In this document: one piece after another, positions 53,785-62,547 of the stretch
Numbering within the stretch: position 1 is the stretch's first letter
How the letters are laid out: each line of letters begins with the position of its first letter
DNA from: Micavibrio_B sp964399985
GTDB lineage: Bacteria > Pseudomonadota > Alphaproteobacteria > Micavibrionales > Micavibrionaceae
Reading direction: 5' to 3'
Length of the DNA: 64,000 nt
NCBI GenBank assembly: GCA_964399985.1
Contig: CAYNRY010000002.1
Span: 496,001 to 560,000, forward strand
Program-made: the position numbers and the translations under genes
The notes under the pieces: model-generated
The model's database searches: none
Seen by the model: the letters and a program-made list of their open reading frames with translations, nothing else
What the model was told of the DNA's origin: nothing

Positions 53785-55524
53785 ATGGCCATATCACATG
53801 AACTGCCACTGGTAACGACTTTAGCCGTGGGCTTAAGCCTCGCTTTCGCTTGCGGCCTTTTGGCGTCTAAATTCAGAATTCCACCAATCGTCGGTTATCT
53901 TTTTGCGGGTGTTCTAATAGGGCCTTACTCTCCAGGCTACACGGCGGATTTAAAAATCGCCGAGGAATTATCCGAAATCGGGATTGTTCTTTTGATGTTC
54001 GGTGTGGGTTTGCATTTTTCCCTTAAAGATTTGATGGATGTACGAAAAATCGCCGTTCCGGGAGCGATTGCGCAAATCACTGCAACGATGGCGATGGGAG
54101 CGTGGCTTGGGCATTGCTGGGGCTGGCCGCTGGAAAGCGGCCTTCTTTTTGGTCTGGCTTTATCGGTTGCGAGTACGGTCGTATTGCTGCGCTCTCTGGA
54201 AGAACACAAGCTTCTTCAGACGACCGATGGACAAATCACCGTGGGTTGGTTGATCGTTGAAGATCTGGTTATGGTTTTGGCGCTGGTTCTCATTCCGGCT
54301 TTGGTAGCGCCGGGCGAAGACATCCCGGGAGTGAGTGAAGGAAATATATCAGGCCCAGTTTGGAAGCAGTTATTATTCGCCGGTGCCAAGGTTTGTATGT
54401 TTATGGCGGTTATGCTGGTTGTCGGTCGCCGCTTTTTCCCTTGGCTGTTAGCTTATGTGGCGCGAACCGGATCAAGAGAGCTTTTTACGTTGGCGGTATT
54501 TGCTATGGCCATAGGCGTGGCTTTCGCCGCGGCCAAGTTATTCGGCGTGTCATTTGCGCTTGGGGCTTTCTTCGCCGGTATGATGATCAAGGAATCCAAT
54601 TTAAATCATGAAGTAGCGGATCGTGCACTTCCTTTTCAAGATGCCTTTGCTGTCTTATTTTTTGTATCGGTCGGCATGCTGTTTGATCCGGAGATTATTG
54701 TCGAAGAGCCGATGATGGTTTTACTGGTGACTTTTATCATCATGTTCGGGAAATCAATCGTCGCGTTTTTTATCGTTATGTTGTTCGGTTATCCGCTGCG
54801 AACGGGTTTGTTGGTGTCTGCGGGTCTGGCGCAAATCGGGGAATTTTCTTTTATTCTTGTCGCGCTTGGCATGACTCTCGATATCCTGCCCAAGGATGGG
54901 CGAGACTTGATTTTGGCAGGCGCGATCATATCGATATCATTCAATCCGCTGATGTTTATAACAGCAAAAAAATTATATACATTCGTTGAGCGCCATCCGG
55001 TTCTACGTAATCGCTTCAATATGAAGCGCGACCGTCTTGCGCATATGCTGGAAAAAGAGAAAGAAGGATTGAATAATATTGTCATCATGATCGGACATGG
55101 TCGTGTCGGTAAATATATCCGCCGGTATTTGCAGGAATATGATTTCGATCTGATCATCATTGATAGCAACCGCGAACGTGTGAAAGATTTACGCCGCCGC
55201 GGGTTCCATGCATTGGCGGCAGATGCAGGCGATGAAAATGTTTTAGAAGAAGCGCAGGTCAAACGCGCCATGGCTTTGATTATTGCCGTGCCGGATGTAT
55301 TCGAGGCGCGGCGGATCGTACTGACCGCACGGACGCTTAATCCCGATATCAAGATCCTGGCGCGGGCGCATAACGAAGAAGAGATCGGGTATTTTCAGGA
55401 AAACGAGGTTGATCTCGCCGTTTCAGGTGCGCATGAAATCGGGCGTCGCATGGCCAAATATGTGGCTGAAATGAAAATTGAAAACAGGCGCAAGCCCGAT
55501 GTCAATTATACCGGAGATATCTAA
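53785..55524 (+). CDS. KefB/KefC-like monovalent cation:proton antiporter
   Basis: 579 residues from the ATG at 53785, or 587 from a GTG at 53761. A CPA2 membrane domain of about 12 helices (GYLFAGVLIGPYSPGY, FALGAFFAGMMIKESNLNHE) is followed by an RCK/TrkA-N nucleotide-binding domain with MIGHGRVGKYIRRYL. Such antiporters expel K+ or Na+ and protect against electrophiles. No KefF or KefG partner gene is nearby. Confidence 0.9.
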   Translation: MAISHELPLVTTLAVGLSLAFACGLLASKFRIPPIVGYLFAGVLIGPYSPGYTADLKIAEELSEIGIVLLMFGVGLHFSLKDLMDVRKIAVPGAIAQITATMAMGAWLGHCWGWPLESGLLFGLALSVASTVVLLRSLEEHKLLQTTDGQITVGWLIVEDLVMVLALVLIPALVAPGEDIPGVSEGNISGPVWKQLLFAGAKVCMFMAVMLVVGRRFFPWLLAYVARTGSRELFTLAVFAMAIGVAFAAAKLFGVSFALGAFFAGMMIKESNLNHEVADRALPFQDAFAVLFFVSVGMLFDPEIIVEEPMMVLLVTFIIMFGKSIVAFFIVMLFGYPLRTGLLVSAGLAQIGEFSFILVALGMTLDILPKDGRDLILAGAIISISFNPLMFITAKKLYTFVERHPVLRNRFNMKRDRLAHMLEKEKEGLNNIVIMIGHGRVGKYIRRYLQEYDFDLIIIDSNRERVKDLRRRGFHALAADAGDENVLEEAQVKRAMALIIAVPDVFEARRIVLTARTLNPDIKILARAHNEEEIGYFQENEVDLAVSGAHEIGRRMAKYVAEMKIENRRKPDVNYTGDI

Positions 55525-55929
55525 TTAATTTTCGAGATCACGTTTGACATCAAAGACGCGGAATTTTTCATCCTTGCGATAATATTGCTTTTGCGTGGTT
55601 ACCGGCACGCAATTTTGCAAAATAGGAACACCGCTTTCATAAATAGTAATCGGGTGGGTCTCACTGCCAGTTAACGTCATAGTTCCATCATGATAAACGC
55701 CGCTGGTATCACGGACGAAGGTGCGGGTCCGGCCATCCATCATGACGGCAACGCGGCTGCCTTCTTTTTCAAATTCTGCCACGAACTGGCGGCTGGCATC
55801 GCAGGAATAAGAACCGTATTCAACGGACAAGGCTGGCGGCGGCTCCTTGTACATGACGCAAGATGTGAGGAAACCGAGGCTTCCGATCAAGATCAAGGCA
55901 GGGAAAAAGCTTATTTTTGTCTTCGTCAT
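55525..55929 (-). CDS. Hypothetical lipoprotein
   Basis: 134 residues from the ATG at 55929, which gives a lipoprotein signal ending GFLTSC. An ATG at 55968 would add 13 residues. The mature part is small and beta-rich, with Cys residues in SYSCD and LQNCVP. No family is recognised. It is convergent with the antiporter gene, with adjacent stops. Confidence 0.65.
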   Translation of the reverse strand: MTKTKISFFPALILIGSLGFLTSCVMYKEPPPALSVEYGSYSCDASRQFVAEFEKEGSRVAVMMDGRTRTFVRDTSGVYHDGTMTLTGSETHPITIYESGVPILQNCVPVTTQKQYYRKDEKFRVFDVKRDLEN

Positions 55930-55983
55930 GGCTGTGTCCGATTGTATCATCATGGGAAATAGTTGCAAGAAGAGGGCCAGATC

Positions 55984-56232
55984 ATGAAAAAGTTTATGAT
56001 AGCCAGTATGTTGTTTTTAACCTCTTGCGCTTCTGGGCGGACATCGGATTGTGCCTATCGCAATCTAATCGGCAAAAACGTCTATGGCGCGGAAGTGGAG
56101 GCGGTTCGGTCCTCCGGCAAGGAAGTGCGGGTTTTATACCCTGACAGTTTCCTAGGATTCGAGAAAAATTCGACGCGTGTAAATGTTATACGCGACGATA
56201 GCGATGAAATTGTTGCTGTTACTTGTGGTTAA
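55984..56232 (+). CDS. I78-type protease inhibitor lipoprotein
   Basis: 82 residues from the ATG at 55984. A lipoprotein signal ends FLTSC. The mature 64 residues contain DCAYRNLIGKNV and RVLYPDSFLGFEKNSTRVNV followed by IVAVTCG, the pattern of the I78 serine-protease-inhibitor family (a Cys pair, an R-V-I/L-x-P block, and R-L/V-N-V ending with V-x-C-G). Such inhibitors protect against secreted proteases. Confidence 0.7.
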   Translation: MKKFMIASMLFLTSCASGRTSDCAYRNLIGKNVYGAEVEAVRSSGKEVRVLYPDSFLGFEKNSTRVNVIRDDSDEIVAVTCG

Positions 56233-56243
56233 TTGGCGGCTAG

Positions 56244-56477
56244 TCAGACGGTTTCGTCGAAAATACTGCCCAAAACCTTCTGCATAGAGGCAGAGCGGCT
56301 TAAAACCACGGCATTGGCCTCGAATTCCTGCTGGGCCTGCATGGTTTTCAGGACTTCTTCGTCAATATTGACGGTCGAGCCTTCAGAATTGGCAGAGGCG
56401 ATATTCTGAGCCGCCGCATCGAGCTTCTTCGTGGCGGTCATCATGCCGCCGAGACTGGTGGAAATCGGGTTTATCAT
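56244..56477 (-). CDS. Flagellar-rod-like mini-protein
   Basis: 77 residues with the flagellar basal-body rod family pattern compressed to its two ends: LGGMMTATKKLDAAAQNIAS and then VNIDEEVLKTMQAQQEFEAN, which are the N-terminal and C-terminal helices of FlgC/FlgG-type proteins without the middle domain. It stands alone with no flagellar gene in the window. Its role is unknown. Confidence 0.75.
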   Translation of the reverse strand: MINPISTSLGGMMTATKKLDAAAQNIASANSEGSTVNIDEEVLKTMQAQQEFEANAVVLSRSASMQKVLGSIFDETV

Positions 56478-56525
56478 CTTTTAATTTTATCATATAATAC
56501 ATAAACAAGTGGTAAAGGCATTTTT

Positions 56526-57014
56526 ATGAAGAAATTCACAGCGTTAGCGATTTTTGCGGTTCTGGGCGTCACGGCATGTTCTAAGCCTCCGGGACCTAAA
56601 TTCATGGATCGCATCTGGTGGCCGTCGCATTGGTATAATCAGGATTTCCAGCCTTACTATGAAACCTCTACCGAGCCGCATAATACCCAGTGGGATGATA
56701 ACAAGTTAAGTGAAAGCCAGTGGACCCCAAAAGATTGGGTCGAACTGAATGGCGGCAAGCCAACCGATCTGGTACGCAAATGGTATGTCGCTGATATTTT
56801 GCGTGATCAGGATTTCGAGGCCAGTAAACCTTATGTCGAGGTTGGACCTAATTTCTATCATCTGGGCGGAGCAGATAAGCGCCGCATCATGGAAACAATG
56901 GATGCGATTTATAAGGTAACGGAAAAATCAAAAGCAAAGATGTTTTATCTTATTGATTTCCGCACAGGCAAGGCCATTGGAATTTATTCTAAAAACGGGC
57001 TCGATCTGCAGTAA
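56526..57014 (+). CDS. Hypothetical lipoprotein, aromatic-rich
   Basis: 162 residues. A lipoprotein signal ends GVTAC. The mature N-terminus is rich in Trp, Tyr, Pro and His (RIWWPSHWYNQDFQPYYE). The C-terminal half is alpha/beta with FYLIDFRTGKAIGIYSK. No known family. It is convergent with the EamA gene with adjacent stops. Confidence 0.68.
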   Translation: MKKFTALAIFAVLGVTACSKPPGPKFMDRIWWPSHWYNQDFQPYYETSTEPHNTQWDDNKLSESQWTPKDWVELNGGKPTDLVRKWYVADILRDQDFEASKPYVEVGPNFYHLGGADKRRIMETMDAIYKVTEKSKAKMFYLIDFRTGKAIGIYSKNGLDLQ

Positions 57015-57917
57015 TCAGCCGGTGATTAATGGCGATTCTCTGTGTTTACGCTTGTGAAGATGTTCCCGCCAGATAATCAGGACATTGCTGCCGATGATGA
57101 GCGCCGCGCCTGCCAGCATCGTCCATGTCGGCAGATCGCCCCAAAACATAAAGCCGAATAAAATCGACCATAGCAAATTCATGTAATCAAGCGGGCTTAA
57201 AAAAGACGCATCGGCAAATTTATAGGCTTCGGTTTTAAGCAGCAGCGAAAACAAGCTGGCGATCCCTGTTCCGAACAGCGCCCAATAAACTGACTGGTCG
57301 GGGGCGTGACCTTTGAAAATCATATATGTACCCGATACGATCGTGCTGGTCAGGGAAAAATAAAAGACCGTCGTAAAAGCGGATTCTGTTTTACCGAGCT
57401 TGCTGAGGAAAATAAAAACCAAAGAGACGGCGAAAGCTGCCGCCATACAGACGCTGAAGGCATAGAGGCTAAAATGCGCCGTTGTCGGGTTGCCGACGAG
57501 GGCCGCACCGATAAAGCCAATAATAACAGCGCCCCATCGCCATGGTCCGACCGTTTCGCCGAGAAGCGGGACTGACAGGATTGTTACAAACAGGCTTGAT
57601 GTTAAAAGCAGAACCGCCACATCGCCCATCGGCATCAGGGAATAAGCCCAGTAAACGAAGCCTACGCCAATTGTACCAATAGTAGAGCGCCCCAAATGTG
57701 CCATTGGCCGTTTTGTCTTTAAAAGATTGATGTCGCGTTTATAGACAAGCCACAGGCTCAGCAGGAACATACTGATCGCGCCGCGATAAAAAACGATCTC
57801 AACAATAGAATGTTTTTCGCTCGATAACTTGGCGCAGGCATTCATCACCGCGATAAAGAATACCGCGAGGATCATCAGGCCTGTTGCTTTGAGAATTTTT
57901 GGGGAGGGATTAAGCAT
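57015..57917 (-). CDS. EamA-type DMT superfamily transporter
   Basis: 300 residues, ten predicted membrane helices as two EamA repeats of five. It contains ACAKLSSEKHSIVEIVFYRG in the first repeat and SFLSPLDYMNLLWSILFG in the second. Members export amino acids, drugs or metabolites; this one is unassigned. It lies next to the ilv genes on the same strand but has its own leader, which contains a short palindromic repeat. Confidence 0.9.
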   Translation of the reverse strand: MLNPSPKILKATGLMILAVFFIAVMNACAKLSSEKHSIVEIVFYRGAISMFLLSLWLVYKRDINLLKTKRPMAHLGRSTIGTIGVGFVYWAYSLMPMGDVAVLLLTSSLFVTILSVPLLGETVGPWRWGAVIIGFIGAALVGNPTTAHFSLYAFSVCMAAAFAVSLVFIFLSKLGKTESAFTTVFYFSLTSTIVSGTYMIFKGHAPDQSVYWALFGTGIASLFSLLLKTEAYKFADASFLSPLDYMNLLWSILFGFMFWGDLPTWTMLAGAALIIGSNVLIIWREHLHKRKHRESPLITG

Positions 57918-57925
57918 GCAAATTC

Positions 57926-57948
57926 ATTACCCGACTTGTTCGGGTAAT
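57926..57948. repeat. Short palindrome of the TCATT..AATCC class
   Basis: Perfect 9-base arms ATTACCCGA / TCGGGTAAT around a 5-base loop. With flanks it reads TTCATT..AATCCAAGG, the same outline as the element in argS (TCATTCCGG..GGAATCC). It lies just upstream of the EamA gene. Confidence 0.65.
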
Positions 57949-57962
57949 CCAAGGATTGATAT

Positions 57963-57986
57963 AAAAAAACCGCCTTTCGGCGGTTT
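57963..57986 (-). terminator. ilvC terminator
   Basis: Stem AAACCGCC / GGCGGTTT with a TTTC loop. Read on the minus strand it is followed by seven T and lies 6 bases after the ilvC stop. Confidence 0.9.
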
Positions 57987-57991
57987 CTCTA

Positions 57992-59032
57992 TTAGTTCTT
58001 TGCCTTATTGACCAACTGGTTCTTGGCAATCCAGGGCATCATGCCGCGAAGTTTAGCGCCGATCTCTTCGATGCCGTGCGCCGCTTCGCGTTTGCGCGTG
58101 GCTTTGAAGCTTGGCTGCCCTGCCTGGCATTCGATCATCCAATCGCGCACGAAACGACCCGATTGAATATCGTCCAGAACTCGTTTCATTTCTTTCTTGG
58201 TTTCGTCCGTCACTATACGAGGTCCGGTCACATAATCACCGAATTCTGCAGTGTTGGAAATCGAGTAGCGCATATTGGCCATGCCGCCTTCATACATAAG
58301 ATCGACGATCAGCTTTACTTCGTGCAGGCATTCGAAATATGCCATTTCCGGCGAGTATCCGGCTTCGGTCAAGGTTTCGTAACCTGCCTTGATAAGGGCG
58401 CAAAGGCCGCCGCAAAGAACGGCTTGTTCACCGAATAAATCTGTTTCGCATTCTTCCTTGAAACTTGTCTCGATGATGCCGGAACGCCCGCCACCAAGCG
58501 CGGAAGCATAGGAAAGCCCCAGATCCTTGGCATCGGTATTCGATTTTGCATTCTGGTTCGCCGCGTTCTGGTGAACGGCAATCAGGCACGGCACGCCGCC
58601 GCCTTTTTGATATTCGCCGCGTACCGTATGGCCCGGGCCTTTCGGTGCAACCATAAAGACATCCACATCCTGACGTGCTTCGATCAAATTAAAATGAATA
58701 TTAAGGCCATGAATAAATACAAGAGCCGAGCCTGGTTTCATATTTTCGTGCAAATGCTTGTAATAAATCTCGCGCTGAAGCTCGTCCGGCGTTGCCATGA
58801 CAATGACATCTGCCCATTTCGCGGCTTCAGACGGGTCCATTGTTTCAAAACCCGCATCCTGCGCTTTTTTGTTCGTGGCGCTTTCAGGCCTAAGCGCAAC
58901 GCGTACTTCCTTGACACCACTATCGCGCAGATTGGCCGCATGGGCATGGCCTTGGGAGCCATAGCCGACGATCACGACTTTTTTATCCTTGATCAAATTC
59001 ATGTCGCAATCGCGGTCGTAATATACTTGCAT
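57992..59032 (-). CDS. ilvC: Ketol-acid reductoisomerase
   Basis: 346 residues, class I. Second common step of valine and isoleucine synthesis: acetohydroxy acid to dihydroxy acid with NADPH and Mg2+. The NADPH motif is VVIVGYGSQGHAHAANLRDS. The acid ligands are in DLFGEQAVLCGG and the C-terminal AYFECLHEVKLIVDLMYEGG. AGAGGACC precedes the ATG. It lies downstream of ilvN and a small lipoprotein gene in the ilv cluster. Confidence 0.97.
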   Translation of the reverse strand: MQVYYDRDCDMNLIKDKKVVIVGYGSQGHAHAANLRDSGVKEVRVALRPESATNKKAQDAGFETMDPSEAAKWADVIVMATPDELQREIYYKHLHENMKPGSALVFIHGLNIHFNLIEARQDVDVFMVAPKGPGHTVRGEYQKGGGVPCLIAVHQNAANQNAKSNTDAKDLGLSYASALGGGRSGIIETSFKEECETDLFGEQAVLCGGLCALIKAGYETLTEAGYSPEMAYFECLHEVKLIVDLMYEGGMANMRYSISNTAEFGDYVTGPRIVTDETKKEMKRVLDDIQSGRFVRDWMIECQAGQPSFKATRKREAAHGIEEIGAKLRGMMPWIAKNQLVNKAKN

Positions 59033-59064
59033 AGTCTTTAGGTCCTCTATTGGTTGGTTAAAAT

Positions 59065-59481
59065 CTATCTCATAGCTTTTGCAACGGCATCTGTAAGATT
59101 AAGAAAATCCTGCAATTCGCCAAGAATTTTCCCATCTTTCCTACCGTAGATGTCTTCGGCAATATTGAGCTGTTGTATTTCGGCTTTCCAGCCAAGAACA
59201 TTGGAAGTCTCGGCAAACAGGCAGTTAAAGCTTTCATCCTTCTCATAGCTGAATTGCTTGTTCTTGGTGACCGTATTTAAGGTCACGCGGCGACCATCTG
59301 CTTCATCGGAAAATTTACGGCTGGTAACTTTGCTAATCTGGCGGTCATATTTATCTTGGGCCAATAAGGATTTAATGCCTGCCTGACAGCCGCGTGCCAG
59401 CTTCTTGTCCTTTTCGCCGCGGCTATCGCCACAAGCAGATAAAAGAGATATAGCCAATAAGCAGAATAAATATTTTCTCAT
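59065..59481 (-). CDS. Hypothetical lipoprotein in ilv cluster
   Basis: 138 residues. A lipoprotein signal ends LLSAC. The mature part is Lys-rich and ends in a helix (DFLNLTDAVAKAMR). It has no recognised domain. It lies between ilvN and ilvC on the same strand, 17 bases after ilvN. It is not part of the pathway by known families. Confidence 0.65.
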   Translation of the reverse strand: MRKYLFCLLAISLLSACGDSRGEKDKKLARGCQAGIKSLLAQDKYDRQISKVTSRKFSDEADGRRVTLNTVTKNKQFSYEKDESFNCLFAETSNVLGWKAEIQQLNIAEDIYGRKDGKILGELQDFLNLTDAVAKAMR

Positions 59482-59498
59482 AAGTTCCCCTTTAGAAT

Positions 59499-60056
59499 TT
59501 AGATGGTTTCTTTTCCGCGTGAGATAGCAACAACGCCGGTGCGACTTGTCTCCAATAATCCAAGCGGTTTCATCAGATCGATGAAAGCGTCGATTTTTTC
59601 TGATGTTCCTGTCAGTTCAAAAATAAAGCTCTCTAATGTTGAGTCTAAAATGCGGGCGCGAAAAACATCGGCGAGTTGAAGCGCTTCAATACGTTTTTCT
59701 TTTTTTCCGACAACTTTAACGAGCGCGAGTTCACGCTCCACATGGGGGCCTTCAACGGTTAGATCGGATACTTTATGAACAGGCACCATACGCTCGAGAG
59801 AATTTTTAATCTGTTCGATCACATGTTCAGTGCCGCTGGAAACGATCGTGATGCGGGATAGATGCTTGCTGTCATCCGTTTCTGCAACAGTCAGGCTTTC
59901 AATATTATAACCTCGACCCGAGAAAAGGCCGATGACGCGGCCCAATACGCCGGGTTCATTATCGACGAGGATCGCGAGAGTGTGGGAACGCTGCGGTTTG
60001 ACACTTGGCGCCGCGCCATAAACGGATGTCTTTTCTTCTTTATTTATTTTACGCAT
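59499..60056 (-). CDS. ilvN: Acetolactate synthase small subunit
   Basis: 185 residues. Regulatory subunit of acetohydroxyacid synthase that confers valine feedback inhibition. The ACT domain HTLAILVDNEPGVLGRVIGL and the C-terminal domain with ELALVKV are both present. It does not follow ilvB directly: a 148-residue gene lies between, with 2 bases separating that gene's stop from the ilvN start. Confidence 0.95.
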   Translation of the reverse strand: MRKINKEEKTSVYGAAPSVKPQRSHTLAILVDNEPGVLGRVIGLFSGRGYNIESLTVAETDDSKHLSRITIVSSGTEHVIEQIKNSLERMVPVHKVSDLTVEGPHVERELALVKVVGKKEKRIEALQLADVFRARILDSTLESFIFELTGTSEKIDAFIDLMKPLGLLETSRTGVVAISRGKETI

Positions 60057-60058
60057 TT

Positions 60059-60505
60059 TTACCCGTGTTCCTTAAAAAAATCATCTATATCCTTCTCTAC
60101 ATCTTTGCGATCAACGATCCCTTTACTCATGAAGTAATCTGTATCGCCCCATAAACTCATTGAGCTTGCCGCTTCTCCTGAAGGATAGTAGCCATTTAAA
60201 TAAAGTTTTTCCATTAAACTAAGTACATCTTTCAAAGATAATTGTTTTGTTTCGTATTTAACTTTTAACAATGCTATTGCTTTGCTTGAAGCAATTTCTC
60301 TTGAAGATCCTTCTTTCAAGGAAAATAAAACATCCAGAATAAGGTCTTTTCTTTGTAAAGAAGATAAAATGAAGATTTGATCGTGATACTCTTTTTTTTC
60401 CAGATAATCCAAAGCCCAAGAATGAATATATTGAATGTCTATAAGATTTAATTCATAGGCAATACAAAGATATTCAGCCTCATTGGATAATTCTAAACTC
60501 ATCAA
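60059..60505 (-). CDS. Unknown 148-aa gene inserted between ilvB and ilvN
   Basis: 148 residues, entirely helical in appearance, with many Leu, Ser, Lys and Glu. It has no signal peptide or membrane helix and no recognised domain. Its ATG overlaps the ilvB stop by 4 bases (60502-60505), and it ends 2 bases before ilvN. Base use is clearly more AT-rich than that of ilvB and ilvN, which points to later acquisition. It may be an immunity-type or repeat-helical protein, but nothing shows this. Confidence 0.7.
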   Translation of the reverse strand: MMSLELSNEAEYLCIAYELNLIDIQYIHSWALDYLEKKEYHDQIFILSSLQRKDLILDVLFSLKEGSSREIASSKAIALLKVKYETKQLSLKDVLSLMEKLYLNGYYPSGEAASSMSLWGDTDYFMSKGIVDRKDVEKDIDDFFKEHG

Positions 60506-62322
60506 ACTAATTTCTTGTCGAATTGTTCAGGGTCTGCAGATAATATCATCTCGTTATGGCACTTGCCAGACGGGATCATAGGAAAACAGTTTTCTTTCTG
60601 ATCGACCATGACATCGACGATCGTCACGCAGGTTGTCTTCATCATTTCCTTAATGACGTTGTCCAGCTCGTCCGGTGTGGTGGCGCGCAAACCGACGCCG
60701 CCATAGGCTTCGGCTAATTTGACGAAATCGGGCAGGGCCTCGGTATAGGAACTAGAATAACGCTCGCCATGCAATAGCTCCTGCCATTGGCGCACCATGC
60801 CCATCCATTGATTGTTCAGGATGAAGATCTTTACCGGCAGGCGATATTGAATGGCTGTCGACAGCTCCTGAATATTCATCTGGATCGAAGCCTCGCCCGC
60901 GACATCGATGACAAGCGCATTTGGATGCGCAATTTGCGTTCCGATCGCCGCCGGAAAACCATAGCCCATCGTGCCGAGTCCGCCGGAGGTCATCCAGCGA
61001 TTTGGTTTATCGAAGGGCAGATATTGAGCCGCCCACATCTGGTGCTGGCCAACCTCGGTCGTGATAAAAGTTTCGCGCTTATCTGCCTCTATGAAATGGC
61101 GCAAACGCTCCAGCGCATATTGCGGTTTGATGACTGTATCGGAGTTTTTATAGGTCAGGCATTTAACGCCGCGCCATTTTTCGATTTGTTTCCACCACTC
61201 TTTGATCGCACCGTTGTCCGGTTTGTAATTTTTACGCTTCCATACGGCGATCATCGCTTTCAGCGCTTCTGTCGCATCGGACACGATCCCGATATCGACA
61301 TGAACGTTTTTATTGATCGAGCTTGGATCAATATCGATATGGATTTTTGTCGAGTTTGGGGAGAAACCGTCAAGGCGACCGGTTACGCGGTCATCGAAAC
61401 GCGCGCCGATATTTATCATGACATCGCAATCATGCATGGCCCAGTTGGCCTCGTAGGTGCCGTGCATCCCCAGCATGCCTAGATGCTGCTTATCCGTCAT
61501 TGGATACGCGCCAAGGCCCATCAACGTCGATGTGCAGGGATAGCCTGTCATCTGGACGAATTGGGTCAGCAGCCGCGAAGCTTCCGGACCTGCATTGATG
61601 ACGCCGCCGCCCGTATAAAAAATTGGCTTTTGGGCCTTGGCGATCAATTCAACGGCAGCTTCGATTTTTGAAATATCCGGCATGGTGCGTGGTTGGTAAC
61701 GCGCAAAATGCTCTTCAGAAGGCGGCGAATACGGGCCGGGCTGGAACTGGATATCTTTTGGCAGGTCGATGACGACCGGACCAGGGCGTCCGGTTTTCGC
61801 AACGTGAAAGGCTTCATGAATTGTTTTCGAAAGTTTTTTGACGTCTTTGACGAGATAATTATGCTTGGTGCAGTGACGTGTGATACCGACCGTATCGGCT
61901 TCCTGAAACGCATCCGTGCCGATCAGGAAAGAAGGGACCTGACCTGTAATACAAACCAGCGGGATGGAATCGAGCAAAGCATCGGTCAAACCGGTCACAG
62001 CGTTGGTTGCACCCGGCCCTGAAGTCACAAGAGCGCAGCCGACTTTGCCGGTCGAGCGTGCATAACCTTCGGCGGCATGAAGCGCGGCCTGTTCATGACG
62101 GACTAGGATATGTTTGATTTTCTTTTGCTTGAAAAGCGCATCGTAGATTGGTAGGACTGCGCCGCCCGGATAACCGAAAATCGTATCGACGCCGTTATCG
62201 ACGAGCGCCTGAATGACCATCTCGGCACCGGTCATGGTGACGGTTTGAGTTTTCGCCTTAGTCGTTTTTTTCGGCTGAGTTACCAGCTTCAATTTGCTTT
62301 TCTTCGATATCTGCGGTGCCAT
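60502..62322 (-). CDS. ilvB: Acetolactate synthase large subunit
   Basis: 606 residues. Thiamine-diphosphate enzyme forming acetolactate or acetohydroxybutyrate, the first step of Val, Leu and Ile synthesis. The N-terminal TPP site GGAVLPIYDALF, the catalytic Glu in LVRHEQAALHAAEGYAR, the FAD domain, and the TPP-Mg motif (DVAGEASIQMNIQELSTA, ILNNQWMGMVRQWQE) are present. A leader peptide and terminator lie upstream in the transcript. Confidence 0.97.
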   Translation of the reverse strand: MAPQISKKSKLKLVTQPKKTTKAKTQTVTMTGAEMVIQALVDNGVDTIFGYPGGAVLPIYDALFKQKKIKHILVRHEQAALHAAEGYARSTGKVGCALVTSGPGATNAVTGLTDALLDSIPLVCITGQVPSFLIGTDAFQEADTVGITRHCTKHNYLVKDVKKLSKTIHEAFHVAKTGRPGPVVIDLPKDIQFQPGPYSPPSEEHFARYQPRTMPDISKIEAAVELIAKAQKPIFYTGGGVINAGPEASRLLTQFVQMTGYPCTSTLMGLGAYPMTDKQHLGMLGMHGTYEANWAMHDCDVMINIGARFDDRVTGRLDGFSPNSTKIHIDIDPSSINKNVHVDIGIVSDATEALKAMIAVWKRKNYKPDNGAIKEWWKQIEKWRGVKCLTYKNSDTVIKPQYALERLRHFIEADKRETFITTEVGQHQMWAAQYLPFDKPNRWMTSGGLGTMGYGFPAAIGTQIAHPNALVIDVAGEASIQMNIQELSTAIQYRLPVKIFILNNQWMGMVRQWQELLHGERYSSSYTEALPDFVKLAEAYGGVGLRATTPDELDNVIKEMMKTTCVTIVDVMVDQKENCFPMIPSGKCHNEMILSADPEQFDKKLV

Positions 62323-62371
62323 TTCTTAGTCCGTTTGCTGTTTTGGTTAGTTTAGTCTGAATTTAGGCATT

Positions 62372-62401
62372 AAAAAACCCCGGAAACCTTTCGGTGCGGG
62401 G
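62372..62401 (-). promoter_or_regulatory. Attenuator terminator before ilvB
   Basis: On the minus strand CCCCG-C-ACC / GGT-TTC-CGGGG with a GAAA loop and six T. The 5' arm could instead pair with GGGAACGCGC inside the leader gene (62444-62453, complement), giving an alternative antiterminator. Confidence 0.75.
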
Positions 62402-62426
62402 CGCTTTCGGTTATGTCTCTGACGTG

Positions 62427-62543
62427 TCAGAAGAGCAGCCGCAGCGCGTTCCCTAGAAGGAGCACGAGGACGAGCACGCCGCTAGCCACAATAATTTGCG
62501 GAGCGTTGTTTTCGACTGCGATGGCGCGGGCTTTAGATCTCAT
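62427..62543 (-). CDS. ilvB leader peptide (Val/Leu-rich, 38 aa)
   Basis: A 39-codon frame, starting MRSKARAIAVENNAPQ and then very rich in Val and Leu (VLVLVLLLGNALRLLF at its end). It lies 4 bases after the miaA stop and about 100 bases before ilvB, with a terminator between. A Val/Leu-rich peptide in this position is the hallmark of ribosome-mediated attenuation of branched-chain amino acid genes. A tiny membrane protein is the alternative. No clear Shine-Dalgarno sequence precedes it. Confidence 0.6.
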   Translation of the reverse strand: MRSKARAIAVENNAPQIIVASGVLVLVLLLGNALRLLF

Positions 62544-62547
62544 TCAA

